Shown here piece after piece: positions 9,343-17,424 of a DNA stretch of 64,000 nucleotides; position 1 is the stretch's first letter, and each line of letters begins with the position of its first letter. The DNA comes from Sporotomaculum syntrophicum (lineage in GTDB: Bacteria > Bacillota > Desulfotomaculia > Desulfotomaculales > Desulfallaceae): contig NZ_LSRS01000001.1 of NCBI RefSeq assembly GCF_009932395.1, positions 420,741-484,740 of the forward strand. Reading direction: 5' to 3'. The notes beneath the pieces were generated by a model. It did not search any database. It saw only the letters and a list, made by a program, of their open reading frames with translations, and was not told the origin of the DNA. The position numbers and the translations under genes were made by a program.

Positions 9343-10302
9343 TCAAATGGGCAACAGTTCATCCAGCTTCACCAGCGTATAGCCGGCAGCCCTTAGCCCG
9401 GTGATAATCTCCGGCAAGGCACTGACTGTCTGGTAGCCTCCCACATGCATTAAGACAATACCCTTAGCCGAGGCATTGTTCAGCACCCTGTCGATGAGGT
9501 ACTGCTCGGTAACCTGGACGCCATTCATCGCTTCGGCCCAGTCATGGGAGTCTACGGTCCACATCACGGTATATGCGTAGCCCTGCTGCCCCAGCACATT
9601 GAGCAGCGTGTTATTGTATTCACCGAAGGGAGGCCGGAACAAATAAGGCGTATAGCCTACCATGTTCTTGATGATCCCGGTCGTTTCGGCAATATCTGCG
9701 GCCATCTGCTCTTTGGTCATACTCGCCATGTGGCCATGAGCCAGTGAATGGTTACCGATTAAGTGTCCCCGTTCGAAAATTGCTCGGACAAGATCAGGAT
9801 GGTCCTTGGCCCAACCCCCTCTTAAAAAGAAAGTGGCCTGAACCTGATGTTGCGCCAGTACATCCAGCAGCTGCATGGTTTGGGCATACTCCCAGCCTGC
9901 ATCAAAGGTTAAGGCAATTGGTTTGCCCCCGGAGCTGCTGATACCACTCCAAACTAGTTTAGAAGCTGTTCCTTCCAGGTCTGTATTATTGTTGGCCACC
10001 GGAGCCGGAACGGGATTTTCCACCGGGATCGGAGCTGGTGTTGCAGCAGGCTCCAGTACCGGGGTTGGTTCTTCTGCCGGAGCCGGCTCAGTCTGTGGCT
10101 CAAGTTCTAGCTCTACTGGAGGTGCAGGTTTTAAACCGGGCTCTGCTGATGTCCCCTGCGGGATATCAGCGTTTGGTTCAGGAGTGCCGCAGCCCCAAAT
10201 TAGAATAATTAGCAAGCTTAATAAGAGTATGGAAAAGATTAGTTTTCTATTGACACTGTAGTCAGACCGCTTTTTGCTTTTTCTTTTTGCCTTTTGTTGC
10301 AC
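9343..10302 (-). CDS. Polysaccharide deacetylase (NodB domain), membrane-anchored
   Basis: About 319 residues. Parts in order: a basic cytoplasmic tail, a hydrophobic segment LIFSILLLSLLIILIWGCG that could be a signal anchor or lipobox, a long Pro/Glu-rich linker (residues about 45-105), then a NodB deacetylase domain. Visible motifs are TFDAGW, in which the second metal-ligand-region Asp of TFDD is Ala, HSLAH (HxxxH zinc ligands) and RPPFGEYN. Family members remove acetyl groups from peptidoglycan or other polysaccharides outside the cell. The GTG at 10302 follows GAGGTG at about nine bases; a GTG at 10314 is the alternative. Neighbours give no pathway clue. Confidence 0.8.
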   Translation of the reverse strand: MQQKAKRKSKKRSDYSVNRKLIFSILLLSLLIILIWGCGTPEPNADIPQGTSAEPGLKPAPPVELELEPQTEPAPAEEPTPVLEPAATPAPIPVENPVPAPVANNNTDLEGTASKLVWSGISSSGGKPIALTFDAGWEYAQTMQLLDVLAQHQVQATFFLRGGWAKDHPDLVRAIFERGHLIGNHSLAHGHMASMTKEQMAADIAETTGIIKNMVGYTPYLFRPPFGEYNNTLLNVLGQQGYAYTVMWTVDSHDWAEAMNGVQVTEQYLIDRVLNNASAKGIVLMHVGGYQTVSALPEIITGLRAAGYTLVKLDELLPI

Positions 10303-10314
10303 TTCAATATACAC

Positions 10315-10841
10315 CTCATTTAATGAAGCAGTTCGACATTATTTTACCACCTTTCCATGATAACCAGCAATCTAATCATGGTATTTTAAGCAAAACCATT
10401 TGAAAAGAAAATTCTTTTTGCACCATTATAATTTGGAAACCTAAATATCTAATTCAACATGTAAATAGGTCTATCAGTCTTTTCTTAGCCGTACATCGTA
10501 TATCAAAACTACTCAAGCTCAAGTGCCATATTTATCCCAATAGAGTGCTGGAGACAATCTACGCGCTATTTTCAATAAATATTAGCGATATTCCTTGGAT
10601 AATAAAGCTTTGGTAAGCTTCGGTCTAGTAGTATAATAGCAGGAAATTGGAAACCGGCGATGACGAATATACGGCATCCAAAAATTAAATATTGAGCAAG
10701 GGTGAAGCGGCAGGAGAGATGTATATGTATTTACCTGGTTAGAGAAATTAAATATGAACCATTAAATGTTTACACTAATGAATAGATGTAGCCACACGCG
10801 CTGCCATACCAACACTATGGACCTACTAATGAGGTGCAATC
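10315..10841. other. Long non-coding region upstream of trkA
   Basis: About 525 bases without a supportable ORF. It must hold the promoters of the deacetylase gene (minus) and trkA (plus); TATAAT-like AT-rich tracts are present near 10628. I compared it by eye with the c-di-AMP (ydaO) riboswitch, which often precedes potassium genes, and saw no match. GAGGTG at 10830-10835 is the trkA ribosome site. Confidence 0.4.
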
Positions 10842-12194
10842 ATGAAAACCACTCTTATCGGGGCAGGTAAAATAGGCAAGGAAATAGCCGTGCGCTTACT
10901 GCAAGAAGGGCACGACCTGGTAATCATTGAAAAAAGCGAAGCGAGACTGCAAAAAATTGAAGAGGATTTTGATTGCCTTTGTATCAGGGGTAATGGTTCA
11001 ACCGCTAAAATCCTCAGCTCACCCGACGTAGCCAAATCCGACCTGCTAATTGCGGTAACCAACAGCGACGAAGTCAACATGATCGCCTGCATGACGGCCA
11101 AACAATTGGGTATACCACGCACCGTCGCCCGCATCAGGGACCCGGATTATGCCCAAAATTTAATCATCAGCAAAGAAGCGTTGGGTATTAGCCTGATCAT
11201 TAACCCGGAATTCGCGGCAGCGGTAGAAATTAACCGTTTCCTCACCATGGCTTTGCCGGTGCATATGGAACCCTTTGCCAGAGGCAAGGTTCAGCTGGCA
11301 GATATAACTGTAAGCGAGAGCATGTCGTTATTAGTGAACAAAAAACTGATGGAGCTGGATATTCCCCCTTCACTGCTCGTTGTAGCGATATCCCGCAACG
11401 GCAGCATGCTTATCCCCACCGGCCAGGATGTTGTTTTACCCGGTGATACCATCTACCTGCTGGGACATGCAGACGCGATCAATAAGATTTGCGCCAGGGT
11501 GAAAAAGAAACGCGTCCGGGTACAAAACGTGATGCTCCTGGGCGGTGGGCGCATCGGTTTTTATCTGGCTAAAAGGCTTTGCGCTCAGGGCATGAAGGTA
11601 AAGCTCATTGAACAGGACAGCGAGCGTTGCCGGGAGCTGGCCGAGCAGCTACCCGAAGCCTTCATCTTGTGTGCAGATGGCTCGGATTTGGAGCTGCTGA
11701 GCCATGAAGGCGTTAAGGATATGGATGCCTTTGTCTCCGTTACCGGTCTCGACGAAGAGAATTTATTGCTGGCCTTACTGGCTAAGCAAATGGGTGCAAA
11801 AAGGGTGATCGCCAAGGTTAGCCGCCCCGGGTATGCGCCCCTGGTTGAACAGCTGGGTGTAGACTACGCCATCAGCCCCCGTCTGATCACGGCCAGCGAG
11901 GTACTGCGGTTTATTAAAGGCGGGCGCCTGCTCTCCCTTTCCCTTCTGCTCAATGAAAAGGCCGAGGTCCTTGAATTAATCGTTCAGCCTGACAGCAAAA
12001 TCGTCGGTCGACCCTTGCACAAAGCCGGACTGCCGGCCGGCATGATCATTGGCACCATTATGCGGGACCACAAGATAATTATCCCTAAAGGGAATGATAT
12101 CATCAAGGAGCATGACCGCTTAGTGGTCTTTGCTCTTTGTCATAACGTAAACATTATTGAAGCCATGTGTGGACTGGGAGGAGTTTCGGCTTGA
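10842..12194 (+). CDS. trkA: TrkA, NAD-binding regulatory subunit of the Trk potassium transporter
   Basis: A 450-residue cytoplasmic protein with a duplicated RCK layout: Rossmann domain 1 (TTLIGAGKIGKEIAVRLL), TrkA_C 1 (about 135-220), Rossmann domain 2 (VMLLGGGRIGFYLAKRL) and TrkA_C 2 (about 370-445). Full-length TrkA proteins have this tandem form. It gates TrkH by binding NAD(H)/ATP, and RCK_C domains can also bind c-di-AMP in Firmicutes. Its TGA stop overlaps the TTG start of trkH, so the two are translationally coupled. Confidence 0.94.
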   Translation: MKTTLIGAGKIGKEIAVRLLQEGHDLVIIEKSEARLQKIEEDFDCLCIRGNGSTAKILSSPDVAKSDLLIAVTNSDEVNMIACMTAKQLGIPRTVARIRDPDYAQNLIISKEALGISLIINPEFAAAVEINRFLTMALPVHMEPFARGKVQLADITVSESMSLLVNKKLMELDIPPSLLVVAISRNGSMLIPTGQDVVLPGDTIYLLGHADAINKICARVKKKRVRVQNVMLLGGGRIGFYLAKRLCAQGMKVKLIEQDSERCRELAEQLPEAFILCADGSDLELLSHEGVKDMDAFVSVTGLDEENLLLALLAKQMGAKRVIAKVSRPGYAPLVEQLGVDYAISPRLITASEVLRFIKGGRLLSLSLLLNEKAEVLELIVQPDSKIVGRPLHKAGLPAGMIIGTIMRDHKIIIPKGNDIIKEHDRLVVFALCHNVNIIEAMCGLGGVSA

Positions 12195-13633
12195 ACAGGC
12201 CACTAGTCTTACGCGCACTCGGCCTGGTGCTGCTCTTTGAAGCGGGCTCCCTGCTGCCTGCCCTGGGCATTGCCCTTTATCTTCAGGAAAAGGCTTATCT
12301 CGCCTTTGTCCTAACCATCCTGCTCCTGACGTTTGTTGGCCTGCCCTTATCACGCCGGCAGATTCCCGTAAGCGATGTCGGGTACCGGGAAGGTTTTGTG
12401 ATTGCCTCGGCCAGCTGGCTGCTAATGGCCTTGTTTGGAGCACTGCCCTATCTGGTCAGCGGGGCTATTCCGGGGTTCATCGACGCCCTTTTTGAAGCCA
12501 TGTCCGGCTTTACCACCACCGGAGCAACCGTGTTAAAAGATATTGAAAGCCTGCCCAAGAGCATACTGTTCTGGCGCAGCACCACCCACTGGCTGGGCGG
12601 TATGGGCATCATCGTGTTAACTCTGGCGCTGATTCCTTCTTTAAAAATTGCCGGCCTGAAGCTATTTCGGGCTGAAGTGCCGGGGCCGAACAAAAGCAAG
12701 GTACTGCCCCGGGTCGCTCAGACCGCCCGGGAATTATACAAACTGTATATTATCGTCACTGTCGCCTGCCTTGTCGCCTTAAAAATAGCCGGCCTAAATT
12801 GGTTCGACTCTTTTATCCACACCTTTAGCTGCGTAGGCACCGGTGGTTTTTCCAATTATAATGCCAGTACAGGCGCTTTAAATAACCCGGCGGCCGAGTA
12901 TATCATGATCTTTTTCATGTTCATCTGCGGCATGAACTTCACCTTGCACTATCATGCGATACGGGGCAATTTCAGCCCTTTGTGGAGAGATCCCGAAACC
13001 AAACTGTACCTGGCCGTGACCTTAACCGCCTGCCTATTTATCAGCATTAACCTAGTATCAATGCTAGGCTATTCTGTGGGCACAGCGCTGCGCCAATCCG
13101 CTTTCCAAACGGTATCAATTTTAACCACTACCGGCTTAACCACCGCCGACTATACCCTGTGGCCGACCTTCAGCCAGGGGGTAATTTTTCTGCTCATGTT
13201 TATCGGCGGTTGTGCCGGTTCCACCGCGGGCGGCATCAAAAACGTGCGTTACTTAATTTTGGCCAAAAGTGCCTTCCGCCAGGTGGCCAAACTCATCCAC
13301 CCCAAGGCGGTCATCCCGGTGCGCCTGGGCCGCAGTGTAATATCGGAGGAGCTGGTGGAAAATGTGCAATCTTTCTTTTTTTTGTACTTCGGACTGCTGT
13401 TTCTCTGCACCCTAATGATTACGGCCATGGGCGTGGACCTGTTCAGTGCCTTATCGGCTGTGGCAAGCTCCCTGGGCAATGTCGGGCCAGGTTTTGGCAT
13501 GGTAGGTTCGACCGCAAATTATACGGCCATTCCAGAAGCAGGGCGACTGCTGTGTGCCATCTGCATGCTGATAGGCCGTCTGGAAATCTATACGATACTG
13601 GTCTTCTTCAGTGCCCGGCTGTGGCGTTCTTAG
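12191..13633 (+). CDS. trkH: TrkH/TrkG potassium channel-like membrane subunit
   Basis: About 480 residues, strongly hydrophobic with the four M1-P-M2 repeats of the SKT superfamily; pore-like segments include GFTTTGATV, GTGGFS and TTTGLTTADY. It moves K+ (with TrkA) across the cytoplasmic membrane. The TTG at 12191 is preferred because GGGAGGAG lies seven bases upstream and the codon overlaps the trkA stop (TTGA); the in-frame GTG at 12167 would lie inside trkA. A stop at 13631 closes the operon. Confidence 0.93.
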   Translation: MNRPLVLRALGLVLLFEAGSLLPALGIALYLQEKAYLAFVLTILLLTFVGLPLSRRQIPVSDVGYREGFVIASASWLLMALFGALPYLVSGAIPGFIDALFEAMSGFTTTGATVLKDIESLPKSILFWRSTTHWLGGMGIIVLTLALIPSLKIAGLKLFRAEVPGPNKSKVLPRVAQTARELYKLYIIVTVACLVALKIAGLNWFDSFIHTFSCVGTGGFSNYNASTGALNNPAAEYIMIFFMFICGMNFTLHYHAIRGNFSPLWRDPETKLYLAVTLTACLFISINLVSMLGYSVGTALRQSAFQTVSILTTTGLTTADYTLWPTFSQGVIFLLMFIGGCAGSTAGGIKNVRYLILAKSAFRQVAKLIHPKAVIPVRLGRSVISEELVENVQSFFFLYFGLLFLCTLMITAMGVDLFSALSAVASSLGNVGPGFGMVGSTANYTAIPEAGRLLCAICMLIGRLEIYTILVFFSARLWRS

Positions 13634-13763
13634 AAGTTAGCAGGCAAGCTATATAATTATCTTAAGCGCACTGGTCAGGACTTGACCACTTCTTGAAGGC
13701 AAGGGGTTACTATGACGCGGAGTAGATTGATACAGTTTAGGAAGGCGGCCCAAATACCGTTAT

Positions 13764-14522
13764 TTACTGCAAATTAAAGAAAAAGGAGGATTGCTGCCAT
13801 TTGTCCTCACCCACTGAGGATTTCTCATAAAACTGCACTTCTCCACCGGTTCTAATCAAGATGACGGTTTGAAATTGGGTGCCGTAGTTAGAGATGTCAA
13901 CATAAATAGATGACAAAGCTCTCTCTTTTTCCAGGGTAAGCCCGGTCCGGGGCAGCTGTTCATCCGGAGTCACTTCTCTATCCGCTAATATATCAAAGAG
14001 CTGTTGGACGGAAAAATCAGTAGCCAAGAGACAGATTAAGCGTTCCTTGGCTTTGGTTACTTTAAACCAGGGAGTGTCCAGCAAAGCATTGCTTAACCCA
14101 TACACCCCCGGCTGCAGCAGGCGAATTTGGTTTTCCATATTAGAATAGTAATATAGCTCATGGGGTGTACCCACGATTAAGTTAAAAGGATCATAAGCAC
14201 TGCGCTGTACATGGACATTTTGCAGGTAAGCAAGTGGTGGAATGGACTTAATTAAAAAATCCCGGGTTAAGGCGCCTCTGGAAAGGGTAGAACTTCTAGG
14301 TAGAGAAAAATCCCGGTAGTTAGTGACAAAAGCCAAGCGTCCTTCTCTGGTAATGCCGGTCCAGGTCCCGCCTTTAACTAAATCAATCCCGGCCAGCAGA
14401 TTCGGGTAAGAGGGCCAGAAATGAGCGGCACGAGCAGGCCTGTCTTTATATTCATCCCGATTGCCAAGGAATATAAAATCATAATCGGGATGAAACTTAT
14501 ATGCCATAAGCAGTGTACACAT
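13764..14522 (-). CDS. NRDE-family (TANGO2-like) protein
   Basis: A 252-residue protein with N-terminal MCTLL, the family signature FLGNRDE at about residues 18-24, and GGTWTGI and FVTNYRD segments. NRDE/TANGO2 proteins have an invariant Cys2 and an Ntn-hydrolase-like fold; a haem- or metabolite-handling role is proposed for eukaryotic relatives, but bacterial function is not established. The ATG at 14522 follows GAGGTGAG at five bases; upstream in-frame codons would run into the leader element at 14544-14604. That leader is shared with the membrane-protein gene at 43118-43795. Confidence 0.85.
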   Translation of the reverse strand: MCTLLMAYKFHPDYDFIFLGNRDEYKDRPARAAHFWPSYPNLLAGIDLVKGGTWTGITREGRLAFVTNYRDFSLPRSSTLSRGALTRDFLIKSIPPLAYLQNVHVQRSAYDPFNLIVGTPHELYYYSNMENQIRLLQPGVYGLSNALLDTPWFKVTKAKERLICLLATDFSVQQLFDILADREVTPDEQLPRTGLTLEKERALSSIYVDISNYGTQFQTVILIRTGGEVQFYEKSSVGEDKWQQSSFFFNLQ

Positions 14523-14543
14523 GCTTCTCACCTCGTAATTTAT

Positions 14544-14604
14544 CAAGAAAAGCACGCCCACTCGGTTCTCTCTGCGAGTGCTTTTCAGTACTTTAATCCT
14601 TAGC
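14544..14604 (-). promoter_or_regulatory. Conserved 61-base leader element, copy A
   Basis: A 61-base block ending 21 bases before the NRDE start codon. It matches the block at 43827-43887 at 51 of 61 positions. It can fold into a stem GAAAAGCAC / GTGCTTTTC (14547-14555 with 14578-14586) closing a loop that shares TCGGTT and CTCTGCG (plus-strand reading) with copy B. Two stem pairs differ between copies in a compensating way. The orientation relative to both downstream genes is the same. No known riboswitch class was recognised. Confidence 0.55.
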
Positions 14605-14745
14605 AAGTATAAAAAAGCACCCCATTGCCGGCCTGGCTATGAGGCAAAACACCGAAGGCGAACCTGGTAACTGGCTTGTCATCATGGCACTACCAAGCTG
14701 ACTGCATCCATCCCGATCAAGGGAGTAGACACCGAGTGATGCGCT

Positions 14746-15192
14746 TTATGGTCGTTTTATATTACAAGCTGGATTGGCATTCAACAAGTCGACCAGTTCT
14801 TTATTCTCAGTCTCAATGCGCGCTGAAATTTTATCCAATAAGTCAGTTGTATCCAGGGCAAACTTCGGTATGTCTTCTCTGATGGTATTGGGATTACCGA
14901 TATACTGTTTAATATATGCAGTGAGTTTTTGGGCCAGTCCGCCCATTTCTTCTATTAATGTACCGGCGGTTTCCTTGGTATAGTCATTATCGCTGGCTTG
15001 TAGGCAGGGGTAAAGAAATTCATCCTCGAACTTCAGGTGCGAGTGAAGGGCATGATTTAGCTGACCCAGTCTTAAGGCGATCAGCAGGGTATTTTCAAAA
15101 ATATCTTCTACTGAATAAACATCCTCCCTTAACTCCCTGATAATAGCAATGATCTCATCATGCTGCTCCTTGATTTTCTCAGTATATATCAT
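14746..15192 (-). CDS. Hemerythrin HHE-domain protein
   Basis: A 148-residue helical protein. Candidate di-iron ligands: His in KEQHDEII, His and Glu in HSHLKFEDEFLYPCL, typical of the HHE cation-binding family. Such proteins bind O2 or NO through a non-haem di-iron centre and often help anaerobes handle oxygen or nitrosative stress. The ATG at 15192 (or GTG at 15198) follows GGGGTGAT. It precedes the NRDE gene on the same strand with a 223-base gap that holds the leader element copy A. Confidence 0.75.
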   Translation of the reverse strand: MIYTEKIKEQHDEIIAIIRELREDVYSVEDIFENTLLIALRLGQLNHALHSHLKFEDEFLYPCLQASDNDYTKETAGTLIEEMGGLAQKLTAYIKQYIGNPNTIREDIPKFALDTTDLLDKISARIETENKELVDLLNANPACNIKRP

Positions 15193-15282
15193 AATCACCC
15201 CGGTTCAAAAATTCTTTTGATTTAACTATTGAATATTATAATATATCAGCCTCTAAATTGTAATATGAAGTTGGAGTGTGTT

Positions 15283-16476
15283 TTATTCTGCCTGCACACT
15301 TGCCGGTGCGGTTAATAGTCCAATCTCCCGCACGTGTGCTTCCACGGTAATATTAACCCCCGCTCGTGAAAATTCCTCGTCCCAGTTGTTTTGCAGTTTC
15401 AGCCAATCCTTTTTGTATTTTCGGTGGAAAGCTTCCCCAAAGCCAAAGATGTCAACGCCGTACTCCCACTGTGCTTTCTCCAGTGTAATGATACATCTAT
15501 TCTTAATTTCTTCGCTCATGGCACTTTCCAGGGCGTTACTGTGCTCGGGTGTAGCTAAATTCACCCGGCTTTGCTGTTCCACCATGTCACCTTCTACATA
15601 AATCTTGACATTAAAACAGAGATTCTCCCCGTCATATTCCGGCTCGATTTTCGTACTACTCCGCCTGATCTCAATGGATACCTCGCGCTCCGGTTCACCC
15701 GGGCTGGGCACAGTAATTGCACCCTTTTGGGCCTTTCCCTTAAGCCAGAGCAGTCCCCTGGTTTCATTTGGATCGAGCCAGCCGATCAGCCTATCCTCTT
15801 TAAATACTCCTACGCCGGAGAGTTCTACACCTTGCTGGGCAGGTGCTTTTCCTTCCGCCCCGGGGCCGCGGGCTTCCGCCACCTCTTTTACGGCCACTGC
15901 GGTAACTACCGGCTGCACTCCTTTATTTGACAGCATTGCGCCATATTCCCAAAGATGCACGGAAAAACCGGTTTCCATCCTGGTTAAAAAGCCCACCGCC
16001 TGGGCAGAAGTATGGGAAAGCCAGGGCTGGGCTTCCAGCACTTTTTTGGCCTCTCCCCTGGCAACCATGAACCACATGATTTCCCGTGGCTGCCTAAAGC
16101 GGGTAAAGAAATTGGTCACCAGGCTGGTGCCTTGCCTGGCCATCTCTTCCCCGATCACTAAAATTACGCTGTGGCCCCAATAGATCTCACGGGGAACCTT
16201 CATGGCCAGGTAGCGTTCAGCATCCTGAATGGTTTTGCCCTCTGCCCAGACCACCCAGGCCGGGGCTTGTGTACCACCAACTCCCGCTTCTCCACCGGCA
16301 ATAAAGGCACCCGGACTGGCAATCTGCACGGTTAGCCGAATCTGCCCATCTTCCGTCCAATCAACCCCAGTACCCAGCACAATGGCTTCCTCGACTATTT
16401 CGCTGCGGCTCCAGCAGCCTCCCATTAGGGCAGATAAGCTAAACACCAGCAACAGGATGATAATTTTTTTGTTCAT
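15283..16476 (-). CDS. Ger(x)C-family spore germination lipoprotein
   Basis: A 397-residue lipoprotein with signal peptide and lipobox LMGGC, followed by WSRSEIVE, the usual GerC start (CWxxxEI). The C-terminal half has the GerAC domain (IEIRRSSTKIEPEYDG, QKNWDEEF-like tail). GerC proteins are the lipoprotein component of GerA-type nutrient germinant receptors in the spore inner membrane and normally sit in an operon with the A and B subunits. Here neither A nor B is adjacent, so this is an orphan copy. AAAAGGAGG precedes its ATG, which overlaps the stop of a 21-codon ORF. Confidence 0.88.
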   Translation of the reverse strand: MNKKIIILLLVFSLSALMGGCWSRSEIVEEAIVLGTGVDWTEDGQIRLTVQIASPGAFIAGGEAGVGGTQAPAWVVWAEGKTIQDAERYLAMKVPREIYWGHSVILVIGEEMARQGTSLVTNFFTRFRQPREIMWFMVARGEAKKVLEAQPWLSHTSAQAVGFLTRMETGFSVHLWEYGAMLSNKGVQPVVTAVAVKEVAEARGPGAEGKAPAQQGVELSGVGVFKEDRLIGWLDPNETRGLLWLKGKAQKGAITVPSPGEPEREVSIEIRRSSTKIEPEYDGENLCFNVKIYVEGDMVEQQSRVNLATPEHSNALESAMSEEIKNRCIITLEKAQWEYGVDIFGFGEAFHRKYKKDWLKLQNNWDEEFSRAGVNITVEAHVREIGLLTAPASVQAE

Positions 16477-16538
16477 TTACTTGGCCTCCTTTTCCACTGG
16501 CCAAAGCAACGCTTAATAAAAGCAACAACGGCAGCCAT
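16473..16538 (-). CDS. Possible 21-residue upstream ORF coupled to the GerC gene
   Basis: ATG at 16538 with GGGATGG upstream; encodes a hydrophobic start and basic end (MAAVVAFIKRCFGQWKRRPS, then K). The TGA stop overlaps the GerC ATG as ATGA, the standard arrangement for translational coupling. It could be a leader peptide, or the remnant of a lost upstream germination gene. Too short to judge by composition. Confidence 0.3.
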   Translation of the reverse strand: MAAVVAFIKRCFGQWKRRPSK

Positions 16539-16552
16539 TTTTCCATCCCTTA

Positions 16553-16702
16553 ATGAAAAAGTTAGATTTATTGGCTATTGTTTACTGGGATAGTGATAAT
16601 TATGTAGGCCAGTTAATTTATACCCGGGGTAATTCAGCTATCACACCTTACCCGGCTGCAGATGGAGCTATAGCTGCCGGCCACAGGCCCGCATTGGTTT
16701 GA
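16553..16702 (+). CDS. Doubtful 49-codon ORF in the gap before dtd
   Basis: An open frame of 49 codons starting MKKLDLLAIVYWDS. There is no Shine-Dalgarno site before the ATG and I do not recognise the product. It may be a decayed gene fragment or chance. The rest of the gap (16703-16872) has no gene; AAAAGGAG at 16859-16866 is the dtd ribosome site. Confidence 0.15.
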   Translation: MKKLDLLAIVYWDSDNYVGQLIYTRGNSAITPYPAADGAIAAGHRPALV

Positions 16703-16872
16703 GACCGTTACTTTGGTTTATTGGCAGAAGATCCAGGTATGCCTTTTTCAGTAAAATTTTCTGTAATATAATAGTATTGTTCGACAATTAAATGCACGAA
16801 TATGTTATATACAAATCAATCGGGGTGCTAAAATTATAGATAACCTGGCCGACCAGGGAAAAGGAGATTAAG

Positions 16873-17325
16873 ATGCGCGCAGTTATACAAAAGGTAAAAA
16901 AGGCACAGGTGGTAGTTGATGGACAGGTTGTGGCGCAAATAGCCGGAGGTTTACTGGTGCTGGTAGGTATCGGCAGCACCGACACAACCGACGCAGCCGA
17001 TTATTTAGCCAACAAAATCATCGAGTTGAGGATTTTTGAAGATGACGCGGGAAAAATGAATTTGTCCCTGCGAGATATCCAGGGTGAGCTGCTGGTGGTT
17101 TCGCAGTTTACCTTATACGGGGACTGCCGCAAAGGCAAGCGACCCTCCTTTTCAGGGTCCGCCCGGCCAGAAACCGCCAGGACTCTTTACCATTACTTGC
17201 TGGATAAGCTCAGCAGTTTGGGCATTGCCCGGGTGCAAGCCGGTATTTTTGCCGCCCATATGGATGTGGAGCTGGTTAATGATGGCCCCGTTACCATTCT
17301 GCTGGATAGCGATAAAACCTTTTAA
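16873..17325 (+). CDS. dtd: D-aminoacyl-tRNA deacylase
   Basis: A 150-residue enzyme of the DTD family. It has the two signature motifs: SQFTLYGDCRKGKRPSF (catalytic SQxT) and the late NDGPVTILLDS (GP motif), which from both dimer subunits form the chirality-selective pocket. It removes D-amino acids, and Gly mis-attached to tRNA-Ala, keeping protein synthesis homochiral. In many Firmicutes it follows relA; here it stands alone between minus-strand genes, with its own AAAAGGAG site. Confidence 0.95.
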   Translation: MRAVIQKVKKAQVVVDGQVVAQIAGGLLVLVGIGSTDTTDAADYLANKIIELRIFEDDAGKMNLSLRDIQGELLVVSQFTLYGDCRKGKRPSFSGSARPETARTLYHYLLDKLSSLGIARVQAGIFAAHMDVELVNDGPVTILLDSDKTF

Positions 17326-17424
17326 CCACTTCAGTGTTCGGCCAGGGCGTCCTGCCTTAAACTTCATGGTGACATTTGAGGCCGGCAGCAGAGGACCCAA
17401 TATAGCGCATGCCCCCAGCTGAGC

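Noticed and set aside
10315..10841. Possible c-di-AMP (ydaO) riboswitch before trkA
   Set aside because: No GGGGGACCC-like or GAAUC core segments could be aligned; length and AT content alone are not evidence.
13159..13656. 165-codon plus-strand ORF inside trkH
   Set aside because: Out-of-frame with a well-supported TrkH and without a ribosome site.
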